Notes under the pieces: generated by a model | Told to the model about the DNA's origin: nothing | Databases searched by the model: none | The model's input: only the letters and a program-made list of their open reading frames with translations | From: Flaccisagitta enflata | Taxonomy: Eukaryota > Chaetognatha > Sagittoidea > Aphragmophora | Direction: 5' to 3' | Assembly: GCA_965153355.1 (NCBI GenBank) | Contig: OZ231127.1 | Coordinates: 20,026,001-20,090,000 of the forward strand | DNA length: 64,000 bases | Part shown: positions 33,421 through 45,000 of the stretch, in pieces | Position numbering within the stretch: the stretch's first letter is position 1 | Layout: every line of letters begins with the position of its first letter | Position numbers and translations under genes: made by a program

Positions 33421-33966
33421 GACAAAAAGACAGAAATGCAGACATACGATCGGGCGGACAAACGGAGATCAGAGGGAGAGGGAAAAAGATAAAAGGGAAT
33501 AAAGAAAAGAAGAATAAAAAAAGCAAAGAGACAGAAAACAAGAAATAAGAAAGCAAGAAAACAAACAAACATTGAGTAAAAAATACGCGAGAAAGAAAAG
33601 GAGAACAGACCAAATACCATCAATCGCGCGGGGTGGGGAGGGGCAGTGGCGTAGGAGTCATTCAGACACTTGATGAGGAGCGCGACATGTGACCAACCGA
33701 CGAACGGAAGGACCGACCGTCCGGAAGACCGACCAACAAGTGGCTTTTTCTCGTCTTCTAATCTGGAAGGGTTGAATCTATGGCATCAGCTGTTCCTGCA
33801 ATCGGCGGCAGGTCTTCTTAGGTTCGCTTATCCACACGCTAGGCGGTAGGAGGGCGGTTGTAATAGAGATTGGTCCCTAGAGTAGAGATTGTAATTGACT
33901 GACCCGCAAGCAGGGCTCCCAAAAAGGAAAAAGGGTTTCAAGTTCCAGAGCGTAGAGAACGAAGTA

Positions 33967-33969
<3 letters not shown>
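33421..33969. other. Unassigned spacer
   Basis: Purine-rich up to 33610, then mixed. ACGGAAGGACCGACCGTCCG (about 33700) resembles the family G simple-repeat part but has no family ends. Confidence 0.35.

Positions 33970-34040
<71 letters not shown>
33970..34040. repeat. (GA)n microsatellite
   Basis: About 70 bp of pure GA. Confidence 0.97.
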
Positions 34041-34042
<2 letters not shown>

Positions 34043-34070
34043 GACGAACAGAGAAAGACAGAGTCAGGTA

Positions 34071-34682
34071 CAGTGCGGCGCAAAAATAAGTTTCAGGTTT
34101 TGTCACAAGTCTTTTGTATGTTCCATAGCAGATAAGAACCTTTTATCAGTGAGATTATTAAAGGATTTTTAGTTTTCTTTAATTTGGGACTAATCCCAGA
34201 TTTCTAGCTCTTTTTGTTTAGGCGTGACATTGATTTGAAGTAGTACATAACAAAATTACCTTGGGAAAAACAGCAAAAAATGATGATATTTTCATTGCTT
34301 GAAAACATGACTGATTCATTTCAAACTAATGTCATTTGAAAAGGAATCAAGCTATAAAGTTCTGCTTGGTCTAGATTTGTAGATTTTTTGAAGATCTTTA
34401 AAAAGCTCATGGATATGATGCATGAATCATGATTCTTTTTTAGTCTATTAAAGAAAAACAAGGTTTAAAATGTGTTTCATCAATAGTTAGTACTGGTTAA
34501 TTATATCCCTTCTTTGAACTTGTATAACTTTTTTATAAATTAAGTTACAATAATGGGATTGGACTAGATTTGTAGAATTTTTAAAGATGTTTAAATACAT
34601 CATGGATTTTAATTGTCTAAACTCACTACTTTTAAAATATTTGCTTACTAAACTGATTGAAACTTATTTTTGCGCCGCACTG
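34071..34682. mobile_element. TA-flanked MITE with CAGTGCGGCGCAAAAA ends
   Basis: The left end CAGTGCGGCGCAAAAATAAG then TTTCA is mirrored at 34658-34682 (GAAACTTATTTTTGCGCCGC then ACTG), with TA on both sides (34069-34070 and 34683-34684). Length is 612 bp with no transposase frame. The CAGTG start and TA duplication are typical of Tc1/mariner-type elements. Internally, CTAGATTTGTAGA plus about 30 following bases occur twice in direct order (about 34371 and 34564). Confidence 0.85.
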
Positions 34683-34693
34683 TAGAGACAGAC

Positions 34694-34694
<1 letters not shown>

Positions 34695-34739
<45 letters not shown>
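34695..34739. repeat. (GA)n microsatellite
   Basis: GA run 13 bp beyond the MITE. With the run at 33970-34040 it suggests that the MITE landed in or beside a longer GA/GACA tract. Confidence 0.95.
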
Positions 34740-34741
<2 letters not shown>

Positions 34742-36247
34742 CATTTCGACGGATTTTCTAGATAGATTGACAGATAGATAAACACTGGCAGCGGCTGGAA
34801 GACGTAGATGGAGACGGCGGATTAGAAATGGTTTTCGATTTGCACCACTTTTGTTGTACGGGCTAAAGGGGAATCCAATAGGGACTATCCGTTAGGTCGT
34901 GTTAAGCATGAACGCTGCCAACTAAACTCAGGGTTTGGGCATGTGGATGCTTCAGTCCCCACCACGTCGGTCTGAATTTTTTTATGACCATGTGAAATTT
35001 GAGAGTTATACCCAATCTGAACAACAGCTTCACTTTTTTATGGACCATAATTTGACAACAAAGTCTTTATTTTCAAGATTTCCGTTTCTTTTGTCAAAGA
35101 GGAGGATATGATATTGGGATGAATCCGCGTCAGCTTTATTTGCGTATCGCACGTGACTCATTGTTTGATCAAACATAATCGATTTTGACGCACAGTTGTC
35201 TCAGCTCTAGATTTAAACGCGTCAACGCAGTGTCACGCTTTTTTCATCAACTGAACCTTTGATTTTTTAGTCGACTTTCTCTGCCGTCTGTCTGACTATG
35301 GGACTATGTGACTATGGGAAATACAATCCACTTTTGACTAGCACTTCTCGATGTCTGGCTTTGTCGTAAATGGGAAAGACAATCCACCTTCGACTAGCAC
35401 TTCTCCCTGTCCGGCCTTGGGTTTTTTTCAGGTTTCCAAGGACTAAATCTCAGAAAACCTTCTCGAAGGTGAATTCGAAGGAGAAATTAGGAGGAAAACT
35501 TGCCCCGGGACTTGAGGCGTGTCTAGGCAACGGTCCTGAAGGGGACAAATGGTGTGGCAAAACTCACTAACAACATCCATACGAAAAAAAAGTAATATGC
35601 AGTTCTGTGAAGTAAAATGAGAATACACTGGATAATTATCTTTTCTTATTTCCATACTACTATGATATAACAGGAAAAATATATTGCATTCTTATAAATT
35701 TCAGCAATCCTAGGAAGATCTGGCCGAGTAACTCCGAGACGTTTTCACTGTTGGAGGTACTGGTAATATCATATTTCATTTTTATTTGCCATCAGTTTTA
35801 TTTTTCGACTAAAAAGCAGGGTATGGAGATGGGGAAGGAAATCAGAGAGGGAAAAAAGAGAGAAAAAAAAATTTGGGGTAAAATAAAACTTTCGGCAGTA
35901 CCAAATCATAAAAACTGATTAGTAAAACACAATTCAACGCTATTAAAACCTTAACTTAACTGTCTTATTGCTTTATGGGGAAGAAAATCATAGATTTTAC
36001 AACGCGTCGCGGGGGAAGAGAATCAAAGGCAGGGGGAAAAAATCAAAAGCGACTCAATTTTATACACCCCTGTTAGCGACTTAAAAGCATGAGCGTTTGT
36101 TCAGGCTTTTGGTCCGTCCGATAAACCTCTTAGTAAACCAGGTCTCTTTGCGTCCTTGTTTTTTTTTTTCTATTTTCTAGGTCATTCTCTCCATTATTCT
36201 ATCCTTAATTTGCGGCCGAGGCTTCATTCATTTCTCATTTTCTTTCC
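34740..36247. other. Unassigned intergenic stretch
   Basis: 1.5 kb without a clear repeat. A local direct repeat (ACTATGGGAAATACAATCCA then CTTTTGACTAGCACTTCTC, about 35310 and 35368, diverged) is present. The 66-codon frame at 35370-35570 has no supporting motif. Confidence 0.4.

Positions 36248-36344
<97 letters not shown>
36248..36344. repeat. (GTTGTC)n microsatellite
   Basis: About 16 GTTGTC units. Confidence 0.97.
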
Positions 36345-36659
36345 CGAGTGTTGAAAGTTTTCCATCCCTTCATTTTGTTCGAGCTTCATCGCTCCATCAA
36401 GTGTGTGTGTATGGGGGGGGGGGGGTTAGGAAGCAGGAGGAACTGGTTGAGAATGACAAGACAGAAAAGACTGTTCATGAAATGTGAGGATGTTTTTAGG
36501 CGGTAGTAATTTTGAAAAGGTCGCTTGGGGAGTAGGAGCAAAGGGAAATGGTGGTGCTTTCAGGGAGCAATGAGTCGGAAAAGAGTTTTAATCTAAACCG
36601 CCTAGGAACTAGGAAACTACGACAACCACCACAGACTCAACAACCACATTAGACATAGC

Positions 36660-36981
<322 letters not shown>

Positions 36982-37189
36982 CGCCACGACCTTTAAAGTT
37001 TGAACCCGAGCGACAATTTTCTCGTGGGTATTTGCCCGGTTATGCACAATTTCATGAACTTGGGGATTGGGAAGCCAATATTCATGAAATTGGGTGAGTC
37101 ATGGTCGAGTGCACAGCACGATGACGACCACGGGCGGGTGCAGGGACACACAAGGCGAAAGCCATATTTAAAACTACGAGAGATGATCG

Positions 37190-37540
37190 CCGAAGGGGTG
37201 GGATCCGGGGCACTGTGTAGGTGAATTGATGGTGATCAGGGGGTGATAGGGGGGTGACGGGTACTTTTTTTTCATGGTGGTGGGATCCGGGACACTGTGT
37301 AGGTGAATTGGTGGTGATTAGGGGATGATAGGGGGGTGATGGGTACTTTTTTCATGGTGGTGGGATCCGGGGCACTGTGTAGGTGAATTGATGGTGATTA
37401 GGGGGTGATATGGGGGTGACGGGTACTTTTTTTTCATGGTGGTGGGATCCGGGGCACTGTGTAGGTGAATTGGTGGTGATTAGGGGATGATAGGGGGGTG
37501 ACGGGTACTTTCATGGTGGTAGGATCCGGGGCACTGTGCG
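37190..37540. repeat. ~80-bp minisatellite, 4-5 copies
   Basis: Units begin GGTGGGATCCGGGGCACTGT then GTAGGTGAATTGATGGTGAT, with GGGGGGTGACGGGTACTTTT, at about 37196, 37279, 37360, 37438 and 37515 (the last partial). A reverse-strand relative lies at about 55085-55210. Confidence 0.88.
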
Positions 37541-38041
37541 ACCGACTGACTAAACTAGTCTAAATGACAGATAGACGAACCTACGGAGAGTCTTGGCAGA
37601 GAACCGACAAAGTAGATTTAAGTAACAACGAGCGCGGGCGAGGGAGTTGGTGAGCAGTGATGAATATATACCAATTTACAGGTAACAACAGATAACAATT
37701 TCTTAATTTCTCAATAAAAAGTAACAACCAAGATTCACTTTTTTTTCTCAAATATTCACTTTTTTCTAGAATATCATATTTACCACGGGGTGATTTTGGG
37801 ATCATGTACACGACCTAAATCGCACCTATCCTTCCAGTGCAAACAAGTTCAGTCAGAGAGTCATTTTCTCTTCGGTCTTTTTCTATTTTCGGCATATTGT
37901 ATCCTCTAGTGTTACATGAAATTTGTACAAATTCTTCCTCGCAATTGAAAATGGCAATGATCAGTGAACACCCCCCTTCCCAGCAAGTTCCTATTCTTAT
38001 TTTCCGTTGTTGTCTTCTCCATTTTCTGCGTCCATGGACCT
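37541..38041. other. Unassigned spacer
   Basis: No repeat or gene is supported. Confidence 0.35.
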
Positions 38042-38107
38042 CCTTCTTCTTCTTCTTCTTCTTCTTCTTCTTCTTCTTCTTCTTCTTCTTCTTCATCTTC
38101 TTCTTCT
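38042..38107. repeat. (CTT)n microsatellite
   Basis: About 66 bp of CTT with one ATC interruption. Confidence 0.96.
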
Positions 38108-38740
38108 CTGCTCGCTTCGAGTTCACCGACTGCTTCCTAACCGCGGTCTTATTTCAATTGTAAGCGCGCGCGCGTTTAGGTTAGACTTGATTTCCGATTC
38201 TAAACGATGCCGCCTCAGAGGTCTTAAAACATTCGATATTTACTTAAACCGGATTATATTTCACCCTTCCTTGGCTCTTACCCCGTTTCATCCCAGTTCT
38301 TTATATCTGCTAACCTCCACCTCAGTCCTCATTGTGATTTTTTTTTCTTTTTCCTCTTTGATGTTCTTCTTCCTGCCCTTCTTCTTCTTGTATGCAGCGT
38401 TGTTTTCTCTCCGGTTACTTCCTGTACATGGTTTGCCACGGTGTCTACGACTGTCATTTACTTCCTCTGCCCTTCTTGTTCCCAGTTTTTTTATTGTTGT
38501 TTTTTGCTGATCTTTTTAACCAAAGTATAAATGCAAAACAAAACCACACAACTTAGTAATTTGTGCGATGTTGGTTCTATTGGTGTAAAACTGCTGTGTG
38601 AATATAAGGTGTGGTTCCGGTATAATTTTGTTAGCAGTTTGGGGACTTCGTTATCAAGTTCCATGAGTGACCGTTCACTCTCTGACTCAGAGACTCTGAG
38701 GTCCACAACTTGGTACTGTTTTCGAATGCGGTGATGTCTT
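38108..38740. other. Unassigned spacer
   Basis: Pyrimidine-rich in part; no gene is supported. Confidence 0.35.
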
Positions 38741-38744
38741 TTGT

Positions 38745-38945
38745 TTTACTGACTTTCTAAGCGTTTTTTTATTTAGGGTTAGGGTTAGGGTTAAGGTAGG
38801 GATTAGGGGTGGTTTTAGGGTTAGGGCTAGGGCTAACGTTAGGGCTAGGTGAGGGCTAGGTGAGGGCTGGGTATTATACATTTCAACCCGAATCTACTCG
38901 AATTAAAGCTTCGCCCAAGCGGGAAAACCCGAAAGAAACAAAAGA
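38745..38945 (+). repeat. Interstitial TTAGGG-like block with conserved flanks
   Basis: After CTTTCTAAGCGTTTTTTTAT come about 100 bp of degenerate TTAGGG/TAGGGC units (38775-38875). Then follow GGGCTGGGTATTATACATTT and CAACCCGAATCTACTCGAAT. Both flanks recur around the second block, now split between 40945-41038 and 54819-54910. This is a dispersed repeat with a telomere-like core, not a chromosome end. Confidence 0.7.
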
Positions 38946-39202
38946 TCAGTATCGTCTTAGAAATTTTTCCCCATATCTTTGTCGCAAAGCTCCTTGTTCC
39001 TAAGGAAGAAAACTTTTCACAACCTGGTTCATGCATTTTTCCCGACCGTGGCTGGGTCATGGACAAAGATACTACTGTCCATCGTGCCTGCCTCTGAACG
39101 ACCATTCTTATTTTTTTTTCTCTGCTGCTTGTTTATATCTTTATTCGTACGCGTTCCGTTTCTTCCGCCAATTCCCTCCGTTTTACTTGCCCTCTTGTCT
39201 TC

Positions 39203-39327
<125 letters not shown>

Positions 39328-39487
39328 TGTCACGTTTTACTCGTGTCTTCTTTTTCTTTTTAGTCACGTGCACGCGACTCTGCAACCCGCTTTGTCCGTC
39401 CGTCCGTCCGTCCGTCCATCCGTCCATCCATTAAACTTTACTTTTTTCATTACTTTAAGTCATTTTTAGTCATTTTAGGTCATTTTT

Positions 39488-40074
39488 GGGCAGCGGCCCC
39501 AGAGGGGCCGATGACCTATGATTCCACATAGGGCAATTTTCTCCGGTTTCCGTTTTCCGTCCGTCCCCCCCCAGCCCAGCCTCTCAGACCCCAAATCAGG
39601 CCTTTTGGACTCATAATCAGACCTTTCTGACCCCAAATCAGGCTTCTCAGACTTCAAATCAGGCCTCCCAGACATCAAATCAGGCCTCTAAGACCCCAAA
39701 TCAGGCCTCCCAGACTCCAGATCAGGCTTCTCAGACCCCAAATTAGGCTTCTCAGATCCAAATCAGGCCTCAGACCCCATGTCAGGCTTTTCAGACCCCA
39801 AATTAGACCCCTCAGACCCAAATAAGGCCTTTCAGACCCCAAATCAAGCCTCTCAGACCCCAAACCACGCTACTCACACCATAAATCAGACCTTTCAGAG
39901 CCAAAATCAGGCCTCCCAGCCCTCCAAACCAGCTTCTCAAACCGGAGAAAATTGTCCTATGTGGAATCATAGGTCATCGGCCCCTCCGGGGCCGCTGCCC
40001 CTCTCATAATCTCATTCCCACACACACTAACTTAGGGGCATCGGGTACCGCTGACCATGTAACGCTTTTGCGAC
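39488..40074 (+). mobile_element. Family F foldback element
   Basis: The left end GGGCAGCGGCCCCAGAGGGG then CCGATGACCTATGATTCCAC mirrors 39944-40008 (AGAAAATTGTCCTATGTGGA ... GGGGCCGCTGCCC). The core (39590-39930) is a ~20-bp array of CAGACCCCAAATCAGGCCTC type. The tail GGGGCATCGGGTACCGCTGA and GCTTTTGCGAC ends at 40074. Confidence 0.8.
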
Positions 40075-40089
40075 TATTAGTTATGAATT

Positions 40090-40310
40090 CTAACTCTAAG
40101 CCATTCTAAGTCATTCTAAGTCATTTCAAGTCATTTCAAGTCATTTCAAGTCATTTCAAGTCATTTTACGTCATTTTAAGTTAAATTAAGTCACTTAAGT
40201 CAATTAGGCCAATTTAGTCAATTATGTTATTTTACATCATTTTATGTCTTTTTGAGTTATTTTAAGTCATCTTGAGTCATTTTAAGTCAATTCAATTCGT
40301 CCTAAATTAC
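40090..40310. repeat. 10-bp array (AAGTCATTTT)
   Basis: About 20 units of AAGTCATTTC/AAGTCATTTT type, more diverged to the right. Four related units stand on the other side of the F element (39455-39487), so the F element interrupts the array. Confidence 0.85.
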
Positions 40311-40356
40311 TTATGTCCTGCACGCGACTTATAGGTGTTGGCCTTGTTTTTCTCTA

Positions 40357-40526
40357 CTTCTTCTTCCAACATTTTAGTCTCTTCTCTGGACGACCTTAGG
40401 AAAAGAATTGTCGGTCCATCACTGTTTCAATCAGTGAATGGCGCCAGTTCATCACAATTTAGCTTATATGGCTATTATTCACTTTTTTCTCGAATTTATC
40501 ATTTTCTCTTATCATTCATTAATCAT
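40357..40526. other. Unassigned spacer
   Basis: No feature is supported. Confidence 0.35.
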
Positions 40527-40700
40527 TGGGCAGCGGCCCCGAAGGGGTCAATGACCTATGCTTTCACACATAAGGGGAATTTTCTCCTCCTTCTCCTTCT
40601 TCTTCTCCTTCGGGGCCGCTGCCCTGCTCCCCCCTCAACTTCAGCCACAACCTACTTAAGCAGGGCACGGGTACCGCTGACCATCTAACGCTTTTGCGAC
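40527..40700 (+). mobile_element. Family F element, minimal copy without core array
   Basis: GGGCAGCGGCCCCGAAGGGG then TCAATGACCTATGCTTTCAC, a CTCCTTCT run, then GGGGCCGCTGCCCTGCTCCC, and the tail GGGCACGGGTACCGCTGACC with GCTTTTGCGAC. The inverted left half and the core array are mostly lost, which shows the minimum conserved parts of the family. Confidence 0.75.
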
Positions 40701-40939
40701 GATTTTTTCTGTGATCTTTTCTAAAACCATTCAAACATTTAGTTGACAAGAGCCGTCGTTCTTATCGTGGCAGTAATCATGTGTAAAGCACAACGTTCAC
40801 AAAAACACACCATTTTTTAGCAGAACACTTGCATAAATCAGGATCAGACTCGCATATACGGGAACTATTTCCATGTACGCCCCCCAAACGTTTTCCAATG
40901 GCGATAATTTCGGTACACTTGAACAACCATCTGTCGATC

Positions 40940-41038
40940 TTTTGTTTTTAAGACTTTTTAAGCGGTTTTTTAAATTAGGGTTAGGGGTGGGTTTAGGGTT
41001 AGGGTTAGGGTTGGGGATAGTTTTAGGGTTAAGGTTAG
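40940..41038 (+). repeat. Left half of TTAGGG-like repeat interrupted by BEL copy 2
   Basis: CTTTTTAAGCGGTTTTTTAA precedes TTAGGGTTAGGGGTGGGTTT-type units up to the element. The right half continues at 54186. The left flank matches 38745-38772. Confidence 0.75.
41034..41038. other. Target-site duplication GTTAG (left)
   Basis: GTTAG before the 5' LTR and again after the 3' LTR at 54186-54190. The site lies within TTAGGG-like sequence. Confidence 0.85.
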
Positions 41039-41949
41039 TGTTAGAAATGTACGTCCGTCCGTCTATTAAGTATGTGTGCTTTTGTTTCTTTTGCGTGCTT
41101 TTGGCTTTTCCTCTTTTCTTATTATTCAATGCCGGTGTCTTTTGTTTCTCGCCATTTTTTATAATGAAGGCTAGATGGGTAACCATATGGTTGCGCCTTG
41201 TATTTTATGCCATTTGTTTTTATTACGTAAACAAACATACGTAACTCGTCTTCGCGTCATCCAATTTTGGATTGATTGTTTTTATTTATTTACGGCATTG
41301 CTTCCTAAAGTGATTGATTGATTTTTTTGTGATTGATTGAATGTGCCCTTGGAATTTGCTAATTTCAATAATCTCTCATCTTTTTATTGCAGATAAACTT
41401 ATGAACGGACAATTTACGTTAATTTGACATCGACAGACTGTGGGTTGAAACCAACGAAAGTGGGCCTAAAAGTAAGTTTTTATAGACGCGTCTTGGTTTT
41501 AGTAACGTTGTTTTTATCTTGTATTCCGGTCTGTTATTCTTGTTTTTTGCGTTTTTTGCATTTTTATCGCCGGATTTTAGTATGGTTTTTATCGTTGTCC
41601 GATCAGCTAACTATGGGGATGATATGGATGAATTTAATGGGATGGGCCGGGGCAGGGGCAGGTATTATCAAATGGCATGGGCTCTGAAGAAGATGAACAT
41701 GTTGTTATGTGCTGTTTCTGTCCTTTATTGTGTCCTGTCTCGATTTCATGTTATCTTTTGCGTTTGCTGATCACCATTAACGCCCACTTTCCCTTTTATT
41801 TTATCCCCTCTCTTCAGTTGTTGAAATTTTTTATGAATAAACGGACGATCGCCTTCCTATTTTCCATCGGCCAACTTTCTTTCACCACAAGTCGTCAGTC
41901 AGCTAGACGCTCATAGACAGTGCCAGTTGAAACTGTGGCGTAATTTATA
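41039..41949 (+). repeat. 5' LTR of BEL copy 2
   Basis: Starts TGTTAGAAATGTACGTCCGT and ends GGCGTAATTTATA. The AATAAA signal is at about 41836 (ATGAATAAACGG). The donor AAAA|GTAAGT is present near 41472. The small hydrophobic frame seen in copy 1 is split here. Confidence 0.93.
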
Positions 41950-42012
41950 TTTCAACAATTTAAAAACGACTCGACTCTTTCCATCTTCGACCTCCGAAAA
42001 CGAAATTGGACA

Positions 42013-45000
42013 ATGGCAGCCGCGCGCAACGACGACACCGTCTCGAATGCTTCAACGCATCTCGTATCTTACTTCGGTTTGAATCAGTGTCCGAGGTCGA
42101 ATCGTTTGCGCGCAATGAGGAACGACATCACTGCGGAATGGAAGGATGCCGGCGCCTTTTCGACGCCGTTGCCACTTGCACCGAAGGAACGAATGACTTC
42201 GACGACGCCGCCTGTGAATCAGATGGCGCTCGACACGGCCTTCGGGATATGGTCTTTGACTTTATATCATACGCAAGGCAAATGGCGCTCGACTCGATGC
42301 CCGGCGATCCTCTTCGATTCGCGGCGTCCACTCTGCGTCGAATCCGGCGCGAATGGAACTCCATGAGTTTCTTCGATCGTGAAAATTATCCAGAGGGTTT
42401 TCCTTCCAACGCCGACATCGTGAACGCAGTGCACAACGACATCGGGAATCGTAAAAGACCTGTCAATGAATTCTCCGGAACAGTCTCCCAACTGACACTC
42501 ACGCCGCCCGTGACAATGTTACTGGCGCTCCAACTCCAAGGATGCGAACGTCTTCGGCAAACCCCGACGGATCCGAGTATCTGCCACTTCCGGTCCCTGA
42601 CATGGTGCGCAATCTCCAACTGGAGGCCAATTCTTAAATCTGCCGCCGATCCAAAGAGGAAATGCCGACAATCAGTGGGTCTCAGATTTGGTCTCGGAAA
42701 TTGAACCTGCGCGTGCGTCTCCGAGATGGAGCAGCCGACGACATGCTTGCGGGATCTCTGACGACGCTGATGTTCTCCTGCATGAGGTCGCGGGATGATC
42801 AACGGATTGACGCCGCAGGAGAGGGCGAGGCGACGCTTCATCAACAGGAGTGCGGAGAGAGACAGATGGGGTAGGTAGCTGGAGGATGAATGCGCATAAG
42901 GCTGCCGGGTTGATAGATGATATGCAGCAGCAAATAACGAGGAGGAGCAGCGATAGCAACAGAGCAATAGCAGCAGTATCACCGCAGATGCAGCAGCAGC
43001 AACTCCAACAGCAACGTCAACTCCACCGACCACAGGAGCAGCAGCAAACGATGGCTCAACGGCAGCAGCAAGAGCTGTTGCAGCAGCAGCAGTTGCAGCA
43101 CCTCCAACAATTTCGTCAGCAAGATCAACAACAACATCAGAGATCTGCAGCCGGCGCCACAACCCGTGGCTCAACAACAACAACAATACGATCAACGGCA
43201 GCAACAACAGCAGGCAATAACAGCATCAACATCAAAAAGATTTGCTGCTTCAGCAACAACAGCAACAACAACAAGAGCTGCAACAACATCAACCGGCAAC
43301 GCAGCCGCAAGAACAACAACAACAGCGGCAAATGATGCAGGAGAACGTCTGTAACAGCAACCGCCGCAACAACAGCAACCTTCCGCCGCCATCCCAGCGG
43401 TGGTAGTGAATCCTCCAGCGCCAAATGACCATCCTGTCGAAAGCATGAATGTCAGTGAGGAAACAGAAGAAGCGAGACAGCAACGCCTTGCAGAACAACG
43501 ACTGCGCATGATGGTTGAAGGTGAAGGTGGTGGTGTAGCAACAGCCCCAAAGGCGCTGATCTGTGCCATTGGGATTCCAACAGCGAAGCTCATCACAAGA
43601 AGACAAAGAATTATACGACAGAATGTGTAACTTTCGCCAACAGCAGCAGCGAGATGAGGATAGAAGGGCAGGAGTGTTTAACAATGCGGCAGAGATGCAA
43701 CGAAAGCATTGGAACAGCCTGAACGACGGCGGCATTGGTGGAGCCTTGGAGCAGCGAGATGTGAAGCTTAGACAACTGTCTGAGCTGGACAAGCAGCAGC
43801 CGCAGCATCCGTCAAAGGACAGTCGATCTATCTTCGATTTGAAGCAACATCATGTGCAGTCAGTGGAAACGTCCGTCAAGCAGCCGATGCAGCAGCAGCA
43901 ACAGTTGGAGCAGCAGCAGCAGCAAGGACAGCGTCAGCGTCAACTGCAGCAGCAGAATGAGCAGCAACAGTATCCTGACCAGCAGCAGCAGCTTCAACAT
44001 CAAACAGTGGCAGCAGCAACGTTTCAACAACAGCAACAGCATTCCACTATCAGCATCATCAAACCCCAGCAGCAACGACCTCCCTACCGCACCGGAAGTG
44101 ATCTTCGAGAAGCAGATTGGCTCTGCTAGAAGGGAGACTGGACTTCCCCGTCAAGAGGAAAAGGTCTTCAACACAGCCGGAAGCGGAGGTGACGCAACGG
44201 AGGCGATGCGCAGGAGGCAGAGGCAGGAGGCCGCTGACGCGGAGCTGGTGCCCAGCAGCTGCAAGATAAGGAGAGGAGAAAAGTCGCTCCCAAGAAGACA
44301 ATGAGTGGATTGCAGCCCAAGGCGCCAAAAGTAGCGCACGCCTCTAGCATGCCTCAAGCAGTTTCATCCAGCAGAATCAACGTTTGCAGCAAGAAGTGGA
44401 TAGTTTGAGGATGCAGATTCAGCAGAGAGACTTTGACCTGGCCGCAGCAAGAGAAGAAGAGAAACAACGCAAAGAAGAACGAACAAAAAGCGACAGTACG
44501 CCCGCCAGGATTTTGATGCTCCCGATTCCATCAAGATGATCGTCAACAACAAATGAATCAGCAAGAAGAAGTTGGGTGGAGTGTGAAAACCACCAAAAAG
44601 AGATCTCCGGTCAAAGTCGGGGGTCAATACGCCTTTACCCAACAAACCCCAGCGTATCATCAAGTGGAGCATCATCAAGTAGTCCACAACTGAAGTCCAC
44701 GTACAGATGCCCAAATAATCCGGCTCTGGACATGTTCTTGGAGAGGGCGCATAACGACGCATATGCGAGCAAGGAGGTCGGCCTCTGAAAGCGTTGGAGA
44801 GAGCAAGACCTGAGAAGCCTCTGTACAGCCATCCACTGATTTTATGTGGAAGAGGAAGTTCAAAGATGCTGAAAAGCACGAAGGCTTGACGCAAATGGAC
44901 ATCTTATTGGAATTGCCTAAGTGGTTTGCTGGTCCGGCAAAGGAAATCATCGAGACTGCGACGATTGGTGCAACTGAAGCGACAGCAAGAGAAGAGATTG

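Larger units (their letters stand above)
39358..40356 (-). mobile_element. Family G element split by an F element and a 10-bp array
   Basis: A reverse G end (TTTTTAGTCACGTGCACGCG then ACTCTGCAACCCGC) starts at 39358 and its GTCCGTCC repeat follows. The opposite G end appears only at about 40315-40356 (GTCCTGCACGCGACTTATAG ... GGCCTTGTTTTT). Between them lie a (TCATTTTAAG)n array and a complete F element (39488-40074). The simplest reading is F inserted in an expanded G copy. Confidence 0.65.

Noticed and set aside
38745-38945. True telomere end or chromosome fusion point
   Set aside because: The TTAGGG-like units are short and degenerate, lie inside the window, and have flanks shared with a second locus, so they belong to a dispersed repeat.
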